From Lunularia cruciata (Eukaryota > Streptophyta > Marchantiopsida > Lunulariales > Lunulariaceae), in contig OX419759.1 of NCBI GenBank assembly GCA_948567375.1, forward strand, positions 41,021,493 to 41,085,492: a stretch of DNA of 64,000 bases. Reading direction: 5' to 3'. The notes below the pieces were generated by a model. It worked only from the letters and a program-made list of their open reading frames with translations. It was not told the origin of the DNA and ran no database searches. Positions 1 through 12,800 of the stretch are shown here, piece after piece. The position numbers and the translations under genes are program-made. Position 1 is the first letter of the stretch. Every line of letters begins with the position of its first letter.

Positions 1-2670
1 CCTCAGCTGGGGATATAGTTAGCTCTACCTAGAATCCCGGGAAGGGATTAGCCACGCTATGAGCATCATGCAAGACTCACCAGCGGATTTGAATACGTTG
101 CCGCTAATCCAGGTATTTTTAGGGGTCCATTCTCCGCTCACCTCTACTTCTGAAGTGCCTCACACATGGCGCAAGAATGTGTCCCATGTGGTAGATCCCT
201 AGGGTTCGTAGCACCTCAATCACCTTTAGACGTGAACGTGCGCTTTTATGTTCATGGCTCTCATGATTCTCTCACACCTCGAAGGCCTATAAACAGTCTC
301 GCAACTACAGTACTTTCCAATTTGCAGCATGTCGCCAGCACTGCACATACAACGAACACTAACCTTCTCCATTCTCGCTGGACCTTTCCATTTGAGAGTA
401 TGGAAGAACATGTCCACGTGCAAGATAAGCAGTGGATGATATTTTATAATACAACGCAATCACGTAGAAATACACAATGATGATGATGATCAGAAGCGAA
501 AGGAGGTATTACTACTACTACCGGTATTGAAACCATGCCTAGCTGCTATCGTTTGCTCACCCTTGTACAACCAAACGCAAGCATATCTGCATATTGTCGG
601 GTTAAGATTAGAAAACATTTTCTGAGTCCCCAAAATTGAAATCCGCGCGCTATTCTGGCTTCTTTCCTAAAGATCGGTTTGGGGCTGGGATAGTTGGTCG
701 ACTCACGTCATTTTGTCCAGTGCGTGATGTACGAATTTTGCGACCGGACCAGAGCTGTCCCTGTGGTATCTTGTGCAAGTCGCTACTGTGCAGGTCTTGC
801 GCACTGAGTGACACTAACGGACTCAAACCAACCCCGGTGCAAAGAGTTCTTAACTCCGGCTCTCCCGAGCCTAATGTACACTATATCATCCATCCGCCGA
901 TCTTTACTCCAAGGTGGAAGCAAACACACGCTTGAACTTGGTGGGATCATGTTAGAAAAGTGGATTATGGACAAATCACCGGCAGTCAGTCAGAACAGTC
1001 CTTCCTGAGACAAAACAAAATAAGAGCGGGATTGACACGAACAGCTCTCGTGTGCCGAGGAGCAGGAGCGGAAAGCGAATGAGAATCTTGTATCTGTTGT
1101 TCCTTTCCGCTTCTGCTTCCTTCTTCATCTCTACCACAAAGAACCATCTCTTTACAGGACATCTCTTGCTTCATTCCAGTCATTTGCGAGCAAGCAAGCA
1201 AGTAAGACGTGAACGTGAGACCCTAAACGTCAAAACGCAGCGGGTATGGCTGCTGATTGAGCAAGTGGAGCCTCGCCTTAATCGGAAACTTTAAGGAGAA
1301 AGAATGGAATGCGGGCCCAGACAAGGCTATATCCCTGGCGCTTTGTCGAGGATTTCTCCCAGGTTGTTGCGAAACCAATGTGCGGGAATTCCTAAAGATT
1401 GCACGACTAATCTTATCTCTGCCACAGGATCCATATCCCTCGTAGTACAGATCCGACCCATGGCACGAATCTCATGTCCATTCACTTGAGCATCCACAGA
1501 AAGATCCCGAAGAGCTCTGTGTTCGACACACAGAAGGGACGAGCACCGCCTGAAGAAATGGCGGAGTCACTCCAGGCCTGGAAAGCACATAAGATTTCCC
1601 TCTCAAACCATCCAATGAGTCAAGAACTCGGAGGCGACGTATTACAATGAATATAGATTCTTTGCAAAAGAGATCGCAATCAGTGGTGCAAATCTTCGAG
1701 TTCATAAAGGCTTACGTATTCTTTTAACTCCAAGCTTTTTTGGACAGAGTAAAAGTACGTCTACAGTGTACAGTCCTGGAAACCATCGCTTCTTGAAGCA
1801 ACATCATGTAGACATCAAGCCATGATCGCCTCGCTTTGCGAATTCAAATCCGAGGCAGAGAGGAGCATCCCAGAACTTTTTTGAAAGAAGGCCAGGTTGA
1901 CGATGGATCTTATTTACTTGCAACTCAAACTCGACCTCCTTTTGCGAATCTAGTGTCCACCAATTCAAGGCTAGTTTCAAAGCTCAATCTAAACGAATTT
2001 TGACTAACGAAGATGGCTCATCTTCTCGAGGGCAATCGTGGAAACAAAACAGTCATTGTCGCATCCCGCTTTACAAACTCGTCATCGTAACTACGGTCTA
2101 GAAATTTGGAAACAGCCCCGGAGTTCTCGTTAACCTTCATTCGCTGAATGATCACAGTAAGTGGATTACAAGAACCCGACCATGTGCCACACATCTCCAG
2201 TTAGCGACAGGTTCAGGAACGTGACAAACTTTGAAGCGACAACAAACGGCAGTGCTGACACGTGCAGAAAGTCATGACATATCGTTGTTACGTAGTCTAA
2301 GAGCGATGATTTTGACACCGCGAAAACTTCGCTACCTAAACGGCGCGTATCAGAGTTGATGAAACTGACCACGAAGACTGTTCTTTTTGTTCCTCCTTTT
2401 CTTTCTCTGCTGCTTGGTGAGACGTTCTTGAGCGCGAGTCTTGCCTCCAGAAATCGACGCAGAAAATTCAGCAGTTCGTTGACATAGCTCTTTAAACGTC
2501 AAAAATGAGCGATTGTTTAGCTTTTTGACGCATGAGAGATTTGGAAGGTGTGATAAGTGCGGCTGTCGGTAGTCGCAAACTCGATAATTGTGGTTTTGAG
2601 TACAGGCATCATACAGCCAGCCAAAACAGAGGAAGAAGCGTAGAACAGGATCTGTAATAGACTGTTGATT
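1..2670. other. Intergenic, no gene supported
   Basis: Only short open frames occur here on both strands (the longest about 100 codons). None has a recognisable domain, a convincing splice structure or a low-complexity pattern typical of coding DNA. A run of tga/gat triplets lies at 478-492. Base composition is less AT-rich than in the transposon-filled middle of the window. Confidence 0.5.
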
Positions 2671-2984
2671 GGTTCTGTAATAGAGTGTTGAGCGATTATG
2701 TATTGTGATGGACAAAACAGTAGCGGAACTTAACAGCCTTAGATCTACAGTTTGTTCTGAAAGTCCCAGGCAACATGGGAACGTTGTTGGCTCTTGGGGC
2801 TAGATCAACCGTTGAGCGGATTACAGATTGGTTCTGTAATAGAGTGTTGAGCGATTATGTATTGTGATGGACAAAACAGTAGCGGAACTTAACAGCCTTA
2901 GATCTACAGTTTGTTCTGAAAGTCCCAGGCAACATGGGAACGTTGTTGGCTCTTGGGGCTAGATTAACCGTTGAGCGGATTACA
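2671..2984. repeat. 159-bp tandem duplication, two copies
   Basis: The unit starting with ggttctgtaatagagtg at 2671 begins again at 2830. The two copies (2671-2829 and 2830 to about 2984) read almost identically, with one visible c/t difference in the gctagatcaacc/gctagattaacc part. A shorter related piece (tctgtaatag) lies just upstream at 2651, so the locus may have a longer history of slippage. The near identity points to a recent duplication. Confidence 0.9.
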
Positions 2985-4171
2985 CAGTCATTATATGATT
3001 AGCGAGTCCTGGTTTGAAAAGCTGCAGAACAAGAGGAAAGGAGGGGAGGGAGGCACGGAAAGATTCGAAAACTTGTCAAAATGTTATGTCGGCTGTCCAC
3101 CGAACACATGATGATGGTTTAAGCTTCATTGATCTGAATCAACGACGGAGCAAAGTCATTTTCAAACTGCAGGTTCTGACATGCGAAGCAGAGGTACGTC
3201 TCGTCCTCTATCTGACAGTAATGCTGCGGTTGTATCTACGGACTGCAAGGCAATCACGAACTGCAAAACCTGCCGACACCCGTGTGCATACGTACGTGTC
3301 CCTACAATAGAATGCACAACAAAATTCAAATCAAATCCATCGCACACAGTGGACTGCACTGCATTTGAAAGTCGCGGGTAGGGCAGACGTCAACTCCGAG
3401 TACAGTTAGACAGAAGCCATGTGGGAGGGAGGGCAAATGTTACAGAGAGAAATCGACAGAGACAAGCGGAATGAGATGGTAACAGAAGAAGAGAGAACTA
3501 TACATGGAACAAGGACCTGGAAATGTGACATGGACAAATTCAAAAATATGAGAATTGAACCGCAGTTAACTTTATTGCTCCAGCGAACCAAATATCTACA
3601 CTACAAATGAGATATCCTTTGAGGGGTTATGTTGATCTCCCAGCCTTATACAAGATTGCTAAGCTCGATCGAGTCGATGATGGTAAGTAAACGATTTGAA
3701 TGTTCTCGTGTTGTTGTGACTGGAGTTGAGAGTTTAATTCCGTCTCTGGCGTTGATCCAGAACAGAGCAATAAGTTGCTAGATGTACACACATGGAGAGT
3801 GGGAGATCTGAGCCAATCACAATGCCTCGCATTTAGTATGAGCAGTGATTGGGATCACGGACAACTACCAACCCCAAGAACTTAGTGCTCATATGAAATG
3901 CGAGGAACTCTTCTAAGGGCGACAGCTGTCAGGTTTCCACCATTACCAAACTCCATCCACACCAAGAGCTGTTGAATGAAAGCTGAGGGAAAAGGTGATG
4001 AGGCCTTGTAAAATGGCGCACTGTCGCACGTAAAAGACAGTTGGTCCATCAACTGTGCAAGAGTCTCAGCATATCGTGAGTCAGACGTTAAACTATGTAC
4101 ACATTCTTCGATCGAAACGGAAGGGAGCAAGATTGACCGACCACCTTCCTTTCATAGCTGCCTGCGCGAAT
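2985..4171. other. Downstream region of the ERF gene
   Basis: No gene is supported here. The part next to 4171 is probably the 3' untranslated region of the minus-strand ERF gene. A minus-strand AATAAA (tttatt on the plus strand, 3571-3576) about 600 bases beyond the stop codon could be its polyadenylation signal. The distance is rather long, so this is tentative. Confidence 0.35.
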
Positions 4172-5995
4172 CTAAGCCACCACGCACAGTGGTGGTAAAT
4201 CCCACGATTGCCAAAGAGCATCTTGACTCGGGCACTCGGCATTTTCCGCCACTGTGCTACTGCCAGTACCATTTTGGTTGTTGCTGCCTGTAGAAGCTCC
4301 GTTGCTGCTAGGTTGTTGTTGGGTTGTGCTTCCCCAGGATCCACTGCCATTGTTTCCACTGCTCCCCGAACCCCCGACGGATTTCCAACCTGCTGCTGCT
4401 GGTGAGGCAGTGAGGAATGGTCCTGAAGTCGACCTTCTGAACCCCGCAGCCAGAGTGAGAGATGGGGAAGACATTCCAGCGTTCCATGCCGAAGGACCCC
4501 ATGAATGAGATGAAAGAGATAAACACTCCTGCACCCCGCTGATAGCATAAAGACCAGCGCTGATTTGCCTTTCGTATGACATGCGTCTCATGTGCTCCGA
4601 GAGCGAATCGTCTTCTCCATTTGCCAAGTCTGCTGAAAGGGGGCTGGAGATCAAGTTACCAATATCTAATCCGCTTCCCATGTCTGCGGAAAAATCGAAG
4701 GGAGAAGACGAATAAACGGAATCCACACAACTCAGATCCACATCGTCCAAACCGGACAACCCACTGCTCATGTCTGTATCGTCCACAAAGCTTTCCTGTG
4801 GAGGAGCCTCGGAGCAATAATCTTTCTCCTTCCGGTTCTCCCTAATTGCGCTCGGAGGGTGATACGTGTCAGTCACTAATTCCTGCTTGACATTCACAAT
4901 GGTAGGATGATCATTCCTGCGATGACTTCCTCCGAGATCTGGTTGGAAAAGCCCAGCAGCATTATTCACGCCCGGTGCTTCCTCTATCCCGCACATCTCC
5001 TCGACTGAACTATTAAAATTGCCGCTTTCGGATTTCGAAACTCCCCCTGAGAAATTGGAAATGTGCCCACTGTTGTCGTTGCTGCTGCAATAGGGAGAAG
5101 TTGAAGCAACGGATGCTGCTGCTCCAACCAGAACGGCAGGAAGAGTCCGTGCGGAGACCATAGGAGCTTGATTGCTGTTGCAGCTATCCGCAGATGGCAA
5201 GACGGGTGAGGAGGATATCGGGGGAGATTTCGACGGAGCAGAATAAATTGGATCGACATCAACACTTCCCTCCAATTTGTTCCCTGCTGAAGAGCCATTC
5301 TGCGACTGTAGGGGCTTGGAATTCACAGTCCCAGGAGAAGCAGCAGCAGCTGCTGCTACTCCAGTACTATTTTCTTCAGAACTAGCGGTTGCAGTTGCAG
5401 CCGCAGCGTTTCTGCGGAGCTGCAAAAGTCTGGCAGCTTTGGACGGGAGAACGGAAGCATCAGTGGAGGTACTGGGCACGAAATTAGTTCTGGTATTTGC
5501 ACCTCGAAGAAGCCATGCGGCTTCATCGTAGGCGCGAGCCGCATCCTCAGCGGTATCAAAAGTGCCTAGCCAAAGTCTGATCTTTTGGGTGGTATCCTTG
5601 ATCTCTGCGACCCACCTCCCCGAGGGTCTCTGTCTCACACCGACAAATCTCTTCTTATTCTTGCCACCTGCGCTGACTGCCCTCCTCAGTCCTCCTCCAC
5701 CTCCCAGCATCTCCACTGGCGCTGCAACAGCTCCCTCTGAGCCACTGCTAGTGGTGGTAGTCATGCAAGAAAAGCTTCCGGAACTGGTTTCCGAGGAATT
5801 CACCTCTACATTACTACCAGCACTCAATGTCTTGCTAAGCGAACTCGCAACACTCCCAGCGCGACCCCCGGAGGAAGATGTCCTCCGAGAGCTGCCTGAG
5901 TTTGTGGATCCCACATTACTGTTCGCTGCCATCGCTTCTTCTCCTGCCACGAGGCTTTCTTCGTTGACGCCTCCTTCACAATCGTTATAAGCCAA
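4172..5995 (-). CDS. AP2/ERF transcription factor, ERN/RAP2.11-like
   Basis: This intronless 607-residue protein has one AP2/ERF DNA-binding domain at about residues 115-172 (5480-5653). Key stretches are [20 protein letters not shown], the LWLGTF turn and the ARAYDEAA helix ending in NTRTNF. The single domain with Lys-Asp-Thr after the Ala-Glu-Ile strand is typical of the ERF subgroup that includes legume ERN1 and Arabidopsis RAP2.11. Those proteins bind GCC-like promoter elements in the nucleus, so DNA binding here is well supported but the target genes are unknown. The N-terminus is Ser/Gly-rich. Residues 400-467 are acidic and Ser-rich and probably form an activation domain. Residues 369-372 (VKQE) fit a SUMO-acceptor consensus. 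Ala, Ser and Gly/Asn-rich tracts fill the remainder, including the region near the C-terminus. The protein is longer than most ERFs. The start is the first Met of the frame, 119 residues before the domain core. Confidence 0.93.
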   Translation of the reverse strand: MAYNDCEGGVNEESLVAGEEAMAANSNVGSTNSGSSRRTSSSGGRAGSVASSLSKTLSAGSNVEVNSSETSSGSFSCMTTTTSSGSEGAVAAPVEMLGGGGGLRRAVSAGGKNKKRFVGVRQRPSGRWVAEIKDTTQKIRLWLGTFDTAEDAARAYDEAAWLLRGANTRTNFVPSTSTDASVLPSKAARLLQLRRNAAAATATASSEENSTGVAAAAAASPGTVNSKPLQSQNGSSAGNKLEGSVDVDPIYSAPSKSPPISSSPVLPSADSCNSNQAPMVSARTLPAVLVGAAASVASTSPYCSSNDNSGHISNFSGGVSKSESGNFNSSVEEMCGIEEAPGVNNAAGLFQPDLGGSHRRNDHPTIVNVKQELVTDTYHPPSAIRENRKEKDYCSEAPPQESFVDDTDMSSGLSGLDDVDLSCVDSVYSSSPFDFSADMGSGLDIGNLISSPLSADLANGEDDSLSEHMRRMSYERQISAGLYAISGVQECLSLSSHSWGPSAWNAGMSSPSLTLAAGFRRSTSGPFLTASPAAAGWKSVGGSGSSGNNGSGSWGSTTQQQPSSNGASTGSNNQNGTGSSTVAENAECPSQDALWQSWDLPPLCVVA

Positions 5996-5999
5996 AAAT

Positions 6000-6490
6000 C
6001 CGTGTCACTTGCAGAATCCTGTCAATAATAATCTCACCCCTTCAACAATCCAGTAGATCTCCTTCTTCTTCACAACTTCAGGAATTCTAACCCTCAAATT
6101 TTCCTCGCTTCCAACACAACGCCACGCCCTTGCTAGATCCAGATTTCGCATTCAGAGAAAACACGTGAACACGGGGATAAAGACTTGGTCAGTCTGGAAT
6201 TGGTTGATCTTTCCTCCCAAGAAAGTCCAATTCTTGCACAGATCGATCGACCTTCTCGTCCACGAACCACCCGAGTCTTCAAGAGACAAAGAGGCCTCCT
6301 CAGTCTTGCATGACGAGATGCAGCAGAGTCTGCAAGACATATGCGTGTCGTCGACACGGTGCTTTCAGAAGGAAGAGAAAGAGTACAAAGTTGGGCGGGG
6401 AAGGAGAAGAGAGAAGAAGTCTCTTACGAGAGACGAAGAGAGAAACTAAAGCGAGAAGAGCGAGACTGGTGGAAGAAAGGGGAGCCAAGG
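6000..6490 (-). promoter_or_regulatory. Pyrimidine-rich leader/promoter of the ERF gene
   Basis: Upstream of the ERF start the minus strand is strongly CT-rich (plus-strand GA runs at 6367-6480 and cttcttctt-type runs at 6060-6075). Such Y-patch leaders are common near plant transcription starts. I see no canonical TATA box on the minus strand in 6480-7050. Short minus-strand open frames lie at 6133-6357 and 6152-6340, so upstream ORFs in the mRNA are possible. The transcription start itself cannot be placed by eye. Confidence 0.4.
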
Positions 6491-9251
6491 GGGTAAAGTC
6501 ATTAGTCTGCTCAGCCCAAATATGGATGCTAACGCCGGGTTTGGCCCTCTGCTCATTCCCGACGCAACTATTCCCGGCCAGTCCACTTCCGTCGCCGGTA
6601 ACTCCTCCCCTCCTGCGATCCGTTTCCTTCACTCTTCCGGCACGCTCCACCCAGTCCCACTCCGGTCACGCGCGACCCATCTGCTGGCATGCCAGAACGG
6701 GCCAGGGCTGGAGGACTCAGTCCTCGTTTTCTCTCTACGCCCTCGCCTACTCTACCTGCCCGTCACGCCTGGGCAGATCTGTCATAAAACTTCCCTTGCC
6801 TGATTGCAACCACAGTTTATCCACTGTCTTTACCTCCGCTTTGCGTCTTACAGTAGCTGCCCCAGTGTACGGGGTTCACTCTCGTGCGGTTAGATGTGCA
6901 CCCGAAGTTACAGTTGGTTCTCACATTGCGTGCTTCGTCGCCTGGTCTTCTTCTCCACTTTTCCCTGGCCCGGAATCCTTCTTCTGCGACGTCCTCTTCT
7001 TGAACTTTGATGACTGTTTTTCACCTTCATTTGATAAATCCCACATGTAATATCTTCTTGCAAAGCTTGATTCGCGCGGGATCTAGGTGGTCCGTCGCCT
7101 CAACCTTCGGATCAGACCCACTGACCACCGGGTAGCCAGCATTCAGGAAAGGTTAGAGTGCAACATGGTGGGGTGAAGAATCAATATGACGATGGGAGAT
7201 TCCACTATGCACAGAGTGATATTTGAGCGCTACAGTAGTTGACTTCGAGTGCAGCTTAAATGCCAAATAAGCAAATGAATATTATGTTATTTTGAAGTAT
7301 GTGCTTCAGCTGAAACCCAGAACAGCTCAAAAGATTCTCTTGCGAGGCTCTGATTCGCTGTATGTCAATTCAGTCAAGATCTACTCCAGTTGCAAATCAG
7401 TTTTAAAGAATCGCACCTCACACTTAAATGAGAGAAATCAGCTCTATAAAACAGTTCATCATGCGCGCCAATGGTGATGTACCTCAAGACTTTCGATTGC
7501 ACACGTCTGGAGTAACACAACTAACTTATCTTTTTTATCCTGTTCAAGTAAATAATGTCTTTTAACATGTGTGTGATAATCGAGATGTTTCACAAAGTGA
7601 TGTCTTAGGGTTCAAATATTCAAATCCCAGCTAAAAGGGAAACAAAATTTTACTTTTACTGAGCTTTCGTTCATTTGCTCATTGCCGAGTTAATAAACTG
7701 GAGTAATGCTCTCGTAGTTTACCACTATAGAACTTGATCGCTACATGAGCATATTTGGAAGGTCTTTGTAAGATGTTTCAAGAGACCTTTGTTCCAGTCA
7801 ACAGGTAATTGATAGTGAAACACAGACCTGTTTGAGAACCAATCAGTGGATGCCAATAGCAACAATTTACGTGTCATGAATCATCGTCCCCAGATCTGTA
7901 CTTCAGTACTGTTCAATTTTCATTGCTCCGAAACTCTGTCGGCCGATTCTGCATCTTGAAACTTGATCTGCCCAAATTTCAAATCAAGCAATACTTCCTT
8001 TCATTTGAACGGAAGAGGCGACCGCGTAATACTTTTGAACTATTAATGGAGTTTTGTCTCTGAACGAAAAGTTCTTGTCAATCCTTCACAGAGAATGAAA
8101 ATGAAAGAAAGTGTTATCACTTACAGAGTCTACAAAATCATCGTTACCGAAGTAATGTGTTCTTGATTTCAGGTAGGATAATTTTACGAGTACTCTTTAA
8201 ATATTTCGGATTCTATGGACCTTCTATTGTATTGTTTCATTAACCCGGAAGGTCATGATAATCATATTTGATAGCAATAATTCTGGAGCGATGTGGATGA
8301 AGATGTAATCGTTGAAATAGTAATAGAAATCAAATAAGGAGTGGACCTTGATAGATAGATATATCTCCAATAAGGGCATGTATAATTAGAAGAAGACATT
8401 GAGTTTACTTAACGTCTTTCTCAATTAGATGGAGGGTCAGTCTATCACTCTTGGATAAGTGGAGAAAGAAGGGAAGCATTTGAACTCGAAAGGGAAATAT
8501 ATGTACCACGCTTGATCATCTAAGAAGACAAAGGAGCTGTATTGATGGATGTTTTAACACACTCGGCTGTTACAGAAGATAAGAAAACTCGTTAGATCAG
8601 AACAAAGCTGTCACCAGACTCGAAGAACGATGGTGAAGGCCGAAAAGTCCATTGGCTCTTCTTGACCGCTTGGGACGGGTGAGCTTTGTGCGCTTTTTCC
8701 TTTTTGCACTAGATTGTGCTTTGTTCTCCTTTCCCCTTTCGTTCGGGGATATTACTTTTTACATATTTTCTGAAAGAAAGAAGGAATCAATTTAAATGAT
8801 ATAAAATATTTCACAATTTGAAATCCTGCATATGATAACACCATGTTAATGCACATAGTCGTACCGTAACCATATGCAGTGCAGACCAAAATACCACTAC
8901 TGTACATCCCTGCCTGAACTAATGACTTACAGGTAACTGTATAATATCACAAACTTTAGTTCGCTGAAGAACTACAAATATATGACCACGGCGCATTCTG
9001 TTTCTCACTTTTTGAGTATAAATAAATAGTTCTTCAAAACAATCTCCCGTTCATGTGTGTTGAGTTCCTCCACTCAAAGTTGCAGTTGAGTTACTTGTGA
9101 GTGCTTATTTACCCTTGTTTATTCTGAATATGGCATAATATTTGGATGGCGTCTTTCTATAATCACCTCAAGAGATCGATCTGTCAGCGCTTGGATCCTT
9201 AGTAATGTAGAATTCATGGATGAAATTGTATCATTCTCCTGGATGGATGTC
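6491..9251. other. Intergenic; ERF promoter side, then AT-rich DNA
   Basis: A 246-codon plus-strand frame spans 6310-7050. It runs through the leader and GC-richer promoter of the oppositely oriented ERF gene and has no recognisable domain, so I do not call it a gene. From about 7100 the DNA becomes AT-rich with no coding pattern. One truncated copy of the short dispersed element lies at 8011-8033. Confidence 0.5.
8004..8040 (-). mobile_element. Short dispersed element, 23-nt truncated copy
   Basis: A 23-nt stretch at 8011-8033 carries the conserved ggcgaccgcgta end of the short element family described at 38351. It sits between two tttgaac repeats (8004-8010 and 8034-8040). On the minus strand it is only the 3'-terminal part of the family consensus. 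A match this short could be chance, but the flanking repeat follows the pattern of the clearer copies. Confidence 0.35.
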
Positions 9252-9505
9252 GAGCGGGGACGTTAACACTAAATAATTTTTTAAGTATAAGAGTATGCAA
9301 CAAGGTCACATTTTTGTTCCTCTAGTTTAGGAATTATATGTAACAATGGACATTATGTTGCTCAATATATTTGTCAGAATGAGCGGAGAAGCTAACACTA
9401 ACAATTTTAAGTATAAGAGTATGCAACAAGGTCACGTTTTTGTTCCTCTAGTCTAAGAATTATATGGAACCATGGACATTATGTTGCTCAATATATTTGT
9501 CAGAA
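9252..9505. repeat. 129-bp tandem duplication, two copies
   Basis: The unit starting gagcgg at 9252 begins again at 9381. The shared text includes agtataagagtatgcaacaa, ggtcac.tttttgttcctct and ttatgttgctcaatatattt. The copies differ by scattered substitutions and a few-base length change in a poly-T/A tract, so this duplication is older than the one at 2671. Confidence 0.85.
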
Positions 9506-9699
9506 TATGCAGGAGAGCTTATCATATTAAACATTAGGGGTATCACTTTCATATTTGATAGTATATTTTATACAGCGTGTAGCCATTGCTCAATAGAGAA
9601 CATTGGCTTGTGTAATCCATGGAAGAACCATCATTCTAGGTAAGTTTCTTGGTATGGTCCCGTAGTGGGTAGACTTTACCACTTGCATATTTTAGATGC

Positions 9700-9850
9700 G
9701 GTAGGGCAAATTGCTCGTATCGACACTATTGGATCCTAGCCCCTTTTATCTTTTTTATGTCTCCGTTGTGTGCGGTTTGGTGGGGTCTTCCCATCCTTCA
9801 TGTGTTCTATGTGGTCGCCTTCTTCCTTCGTTGTATGCAATTGTTACTCC
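9700..9850 (+). mobile_element. Short dispersed element, longer copy
   Basis: The core ggggtcttcccatccttcat at 9782-9801 is shared with the copy at 40633, and the tctatgtggtcgcctt end matches the family. About 60 bases upstream (gacactattggatc, then a T-rich stretch and tatgtctcc) are also shared with the copy at 27607, which suggests that these two represent a longer form. I see no clear flanking duplication. Confidence 0.5.
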
Positions 9851-12800
9851 CTGCTGCGTCTGCAGTTCTGGTTCCTCTCTCACGTTTCGTCGTTCTTCAA
9901 TGACACCAAACGTTAATGATATAGTTGATGGAACCACGACGACTTATTTGTCATTAATGCATACGTACTCGTTCCGTATGATTTGGCGGCTGCCCATGTC
10001 GCATTAACTATCGACTCCGCCCAATTATTGACTTGGAGGAAATCTACTCTCTACGCTACTAGACATAATGTATTGTGTATGTAGGACCGGAGTGCTTATG
10101 CAAATTAGTGAAAATTTTCTTAGATAAACCTATTATCACGACTCCATGAGACGTCGAAACTCGTAGTTTCTGCACCTCAATGTGCTCGAGATCCAAAGTG
10201 GATTAAATCGGATATCCTCAAAAGTGTAAGCATAAAAGCAAGACCGTCAATCCCCCAGAACAAATAACATCAACGGTCTGAAGGAAACTTGAGATTTTCC
10301 AGGACTGTAAGAAGAATTCAGGTCAGTGAAGGTTACATTTTCAAACATTGTACGCACGATGAACAGCAGGTAAATGGAGCATCAAACGACTTGTAGTTTC
10401 TATATAAAGTCATGCTCTATCGAGTTATTGTTAAGAATCTTAACCAGACCTTTGCATCTCATTTCTACGAAATGAAATCTGAATCATTTTTGTTCCCAGT
10501 TATGTGGTTCAAGAAAGATCTTGAACCCCCAGGTCGTGAACTGAGCTCCTAAACAACTGAGGCGCGGCAACTTATTATTCGAAACGTGAGAATCTGGTCG
10601 TGATTTGAGGAGCAATGGAATGTAATAACGGGTAAGTAGAGAACTCAACCGCTCTCCCCGCATGCAAAAAGTTAAGAAGGATAAAACCAAAATTTCCTTC
10701 TGGTATACTCGTATACATCACAAGGTCTTCTCCCCTAATGAGGAAATACGCTCACTTTGATTAACCAAAATTCCTCAGTGAAGAATTGGTTATACAATTC
10801 ATTCCAATTCCCTGAACTACTGAGGAACCCCTGACCTATCATTTCCACTGATAGACTTTAGTCAATGTATCACATTTCATCACGTAGTTCGCCTATGTCA
10901 TGACATGTCAGAAGAAGTCACATCAACGAGGAAGACTTTTAATCCATCATGCCTAATTTCGAGAGCAATGCTCTCCTTGCTGGAGCCAACCCTACTTGTC
11001 ATGGGAGCATTAGCGTTCCAAACTGCTCGGAATAAAGACGTTGGAATTAAAAAGGATGAAATTATAATCGTATATGAGGGTGTCATTTGCTTGTTTAGTT
11101 TAACTTTGCTGCTCTTCTCAGGATTTGAGCGGATTTACTTGGGAATCATATCTACTCATCAAATGGATGTCTCACGATCATTAACTGCACCCGTCTGCAG
11201 GACTGAACAGAGATGACCACTATAGCATGTACACATATGTGTCGTGGAATAAAAACTTCAAAATCAACAAAGCTTGGTCATAAAGGCATACACCAACATA
11301 ACTGAGTTATGTGGAAAGTAAGGGGAGAAGATCTCTCACATGTGTATTTCATGACCGAGGTGCACTTCGTTTAAAGATTGCACGACTATATCTGCAGTTA
11401 CCTGCAGTTATCAAACACGAAGTCTTAGTAAGACTTTCTGTCTACAGTGATACACTCTCTTAAAATGAGTTTGCCCCAATAAACACAAGACATACGACAT
11501 GGCTTCTTCTTTTTTTAAAAGGTTAGTGCCCACAGAACCAACTTGAAGATATTGCGACCATTATTTCGGGATCCTAAACTTCTAACCAAAACATTTGAGT
11601 TTATTTTCTCATGAAAATATCCATAAGACTCTTTTCGTCGTAGTACGTAATATTGCGTACATAATGACCATCTCGTAGACAAAAGGGGTGCATGGTGGTC
11701 TCAAATCTTGAGTTGACCAAACGTGAGTCCTATATCGCACTTAGATTCATGCTCACCCGTTCCCCTGGAATATATCTGTTCACTTTTAATACATTCTGAG
11801 AAAAGAATTCACCGGACACGTACCTGGTGATCAAGTGCTTGTCATGATAAGATTTTGTATGTAAGATATAAAAGGTGATATGAAGCTGATCAAATATCAG
11901 TGAAATACATGAACCTTCTTCTTGATGGAAGGAACGGTCAAGATGAGGGTAGGAAATGAGTATCTTATCTCTTAGTTTAAGGCGAGAAACAATCCTAGCA
12001 GAAAAGAACCAGATAATTTAAGATTGTGTTGTGCACGAGAAAGTGACTCCAGGGTGGATCCTTAGTTCATTGCATGATTTAACAATAGTGAATTATTCAG
12101 ATTACAGTTGGAAGTCTTTAGTACGATATCAAATGCTATTCGCTATACTAAGCTCCCTACTAAGATCTGGCCCGCTTTCTTGAGTTGAGCTGAGCAAAGC
12201 TTCAATCATTATAATCTAACGATTGCAGACATGCTTAACGTGGTGGTGAATATCACGGTTAGTGGCTAATAATTAAATGGCACCAAGGCCAAGGTTCCAA
12301 ATCGGAACAAATTGTTGTCATTACCACTAGTTAAACTTCCAGAGTTTGATCTTAAATTCCGTACTGTATCCAACTATACCCATGATGTAAAACATTGATT
12401 GTTCTCACTTGAGTCCCCACCCCTTTTTGCGTTAAGAGTTAAAATCATCAGTTTCATCCTTTTAACTCTTTTAAAAGGATGCTTTGGTGTATGTAATATT
12501 TCACAGATTTTCAGATCATTTCCACTATATGACCATATATCATGATTAGATTTCAAATTGGATTGCAAGTTCATTAAAAAAATTTATTCTCGAATTCACA
12601 AAGTGATTAATACACTTCTTTGCTGTAGAAGTGGTTAATCAAGATGTTTCAATTCTGAGAACGAGTCATCATCTTTCAGGAGCCATTTTTGCGGGAAATA
12701 TACAAAATCCATAAATGATCAATAAGCTTCATATGAAAGAATTACTTGTTTGTCCCAATAAAGAGTACCTGGTCCGCCAAGGGCAACAGAAGGCTCCTCA

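Noticed and set aside
166-480. 104-codon plus-strand frame
   Set aside because: No domain, no promoter or splice support, and an overlapping antisense frame of similar quality.
2350-2715. 121-codon minus-strand frame with a Lys/Arg-rich C-terminus
   Set aside because: The basic tail resembles a nuclear signal, but the start lies inside the tandem duplication and no family is recognised.
4254-5990. Several plus-strand frames across the ERF gene
   Set aside because: Antisense shadows of the Ser/Gln-rich coding sequence.
6310-7050. 246-codon plus-strand open frame
   Set aside because: It runs antisense through the leader and promoter of the ERF gene, has no recognisable domain, and its Arg/Ser/Pro-rich text reflects the CT/GA-rich leader.
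10905-11216. 103-codon frame with two hydrophobic stretches
   Set aside because: No promoter, conservation or domain evidence. Hydrophobic runs are common in AT-rich non-coding frames.
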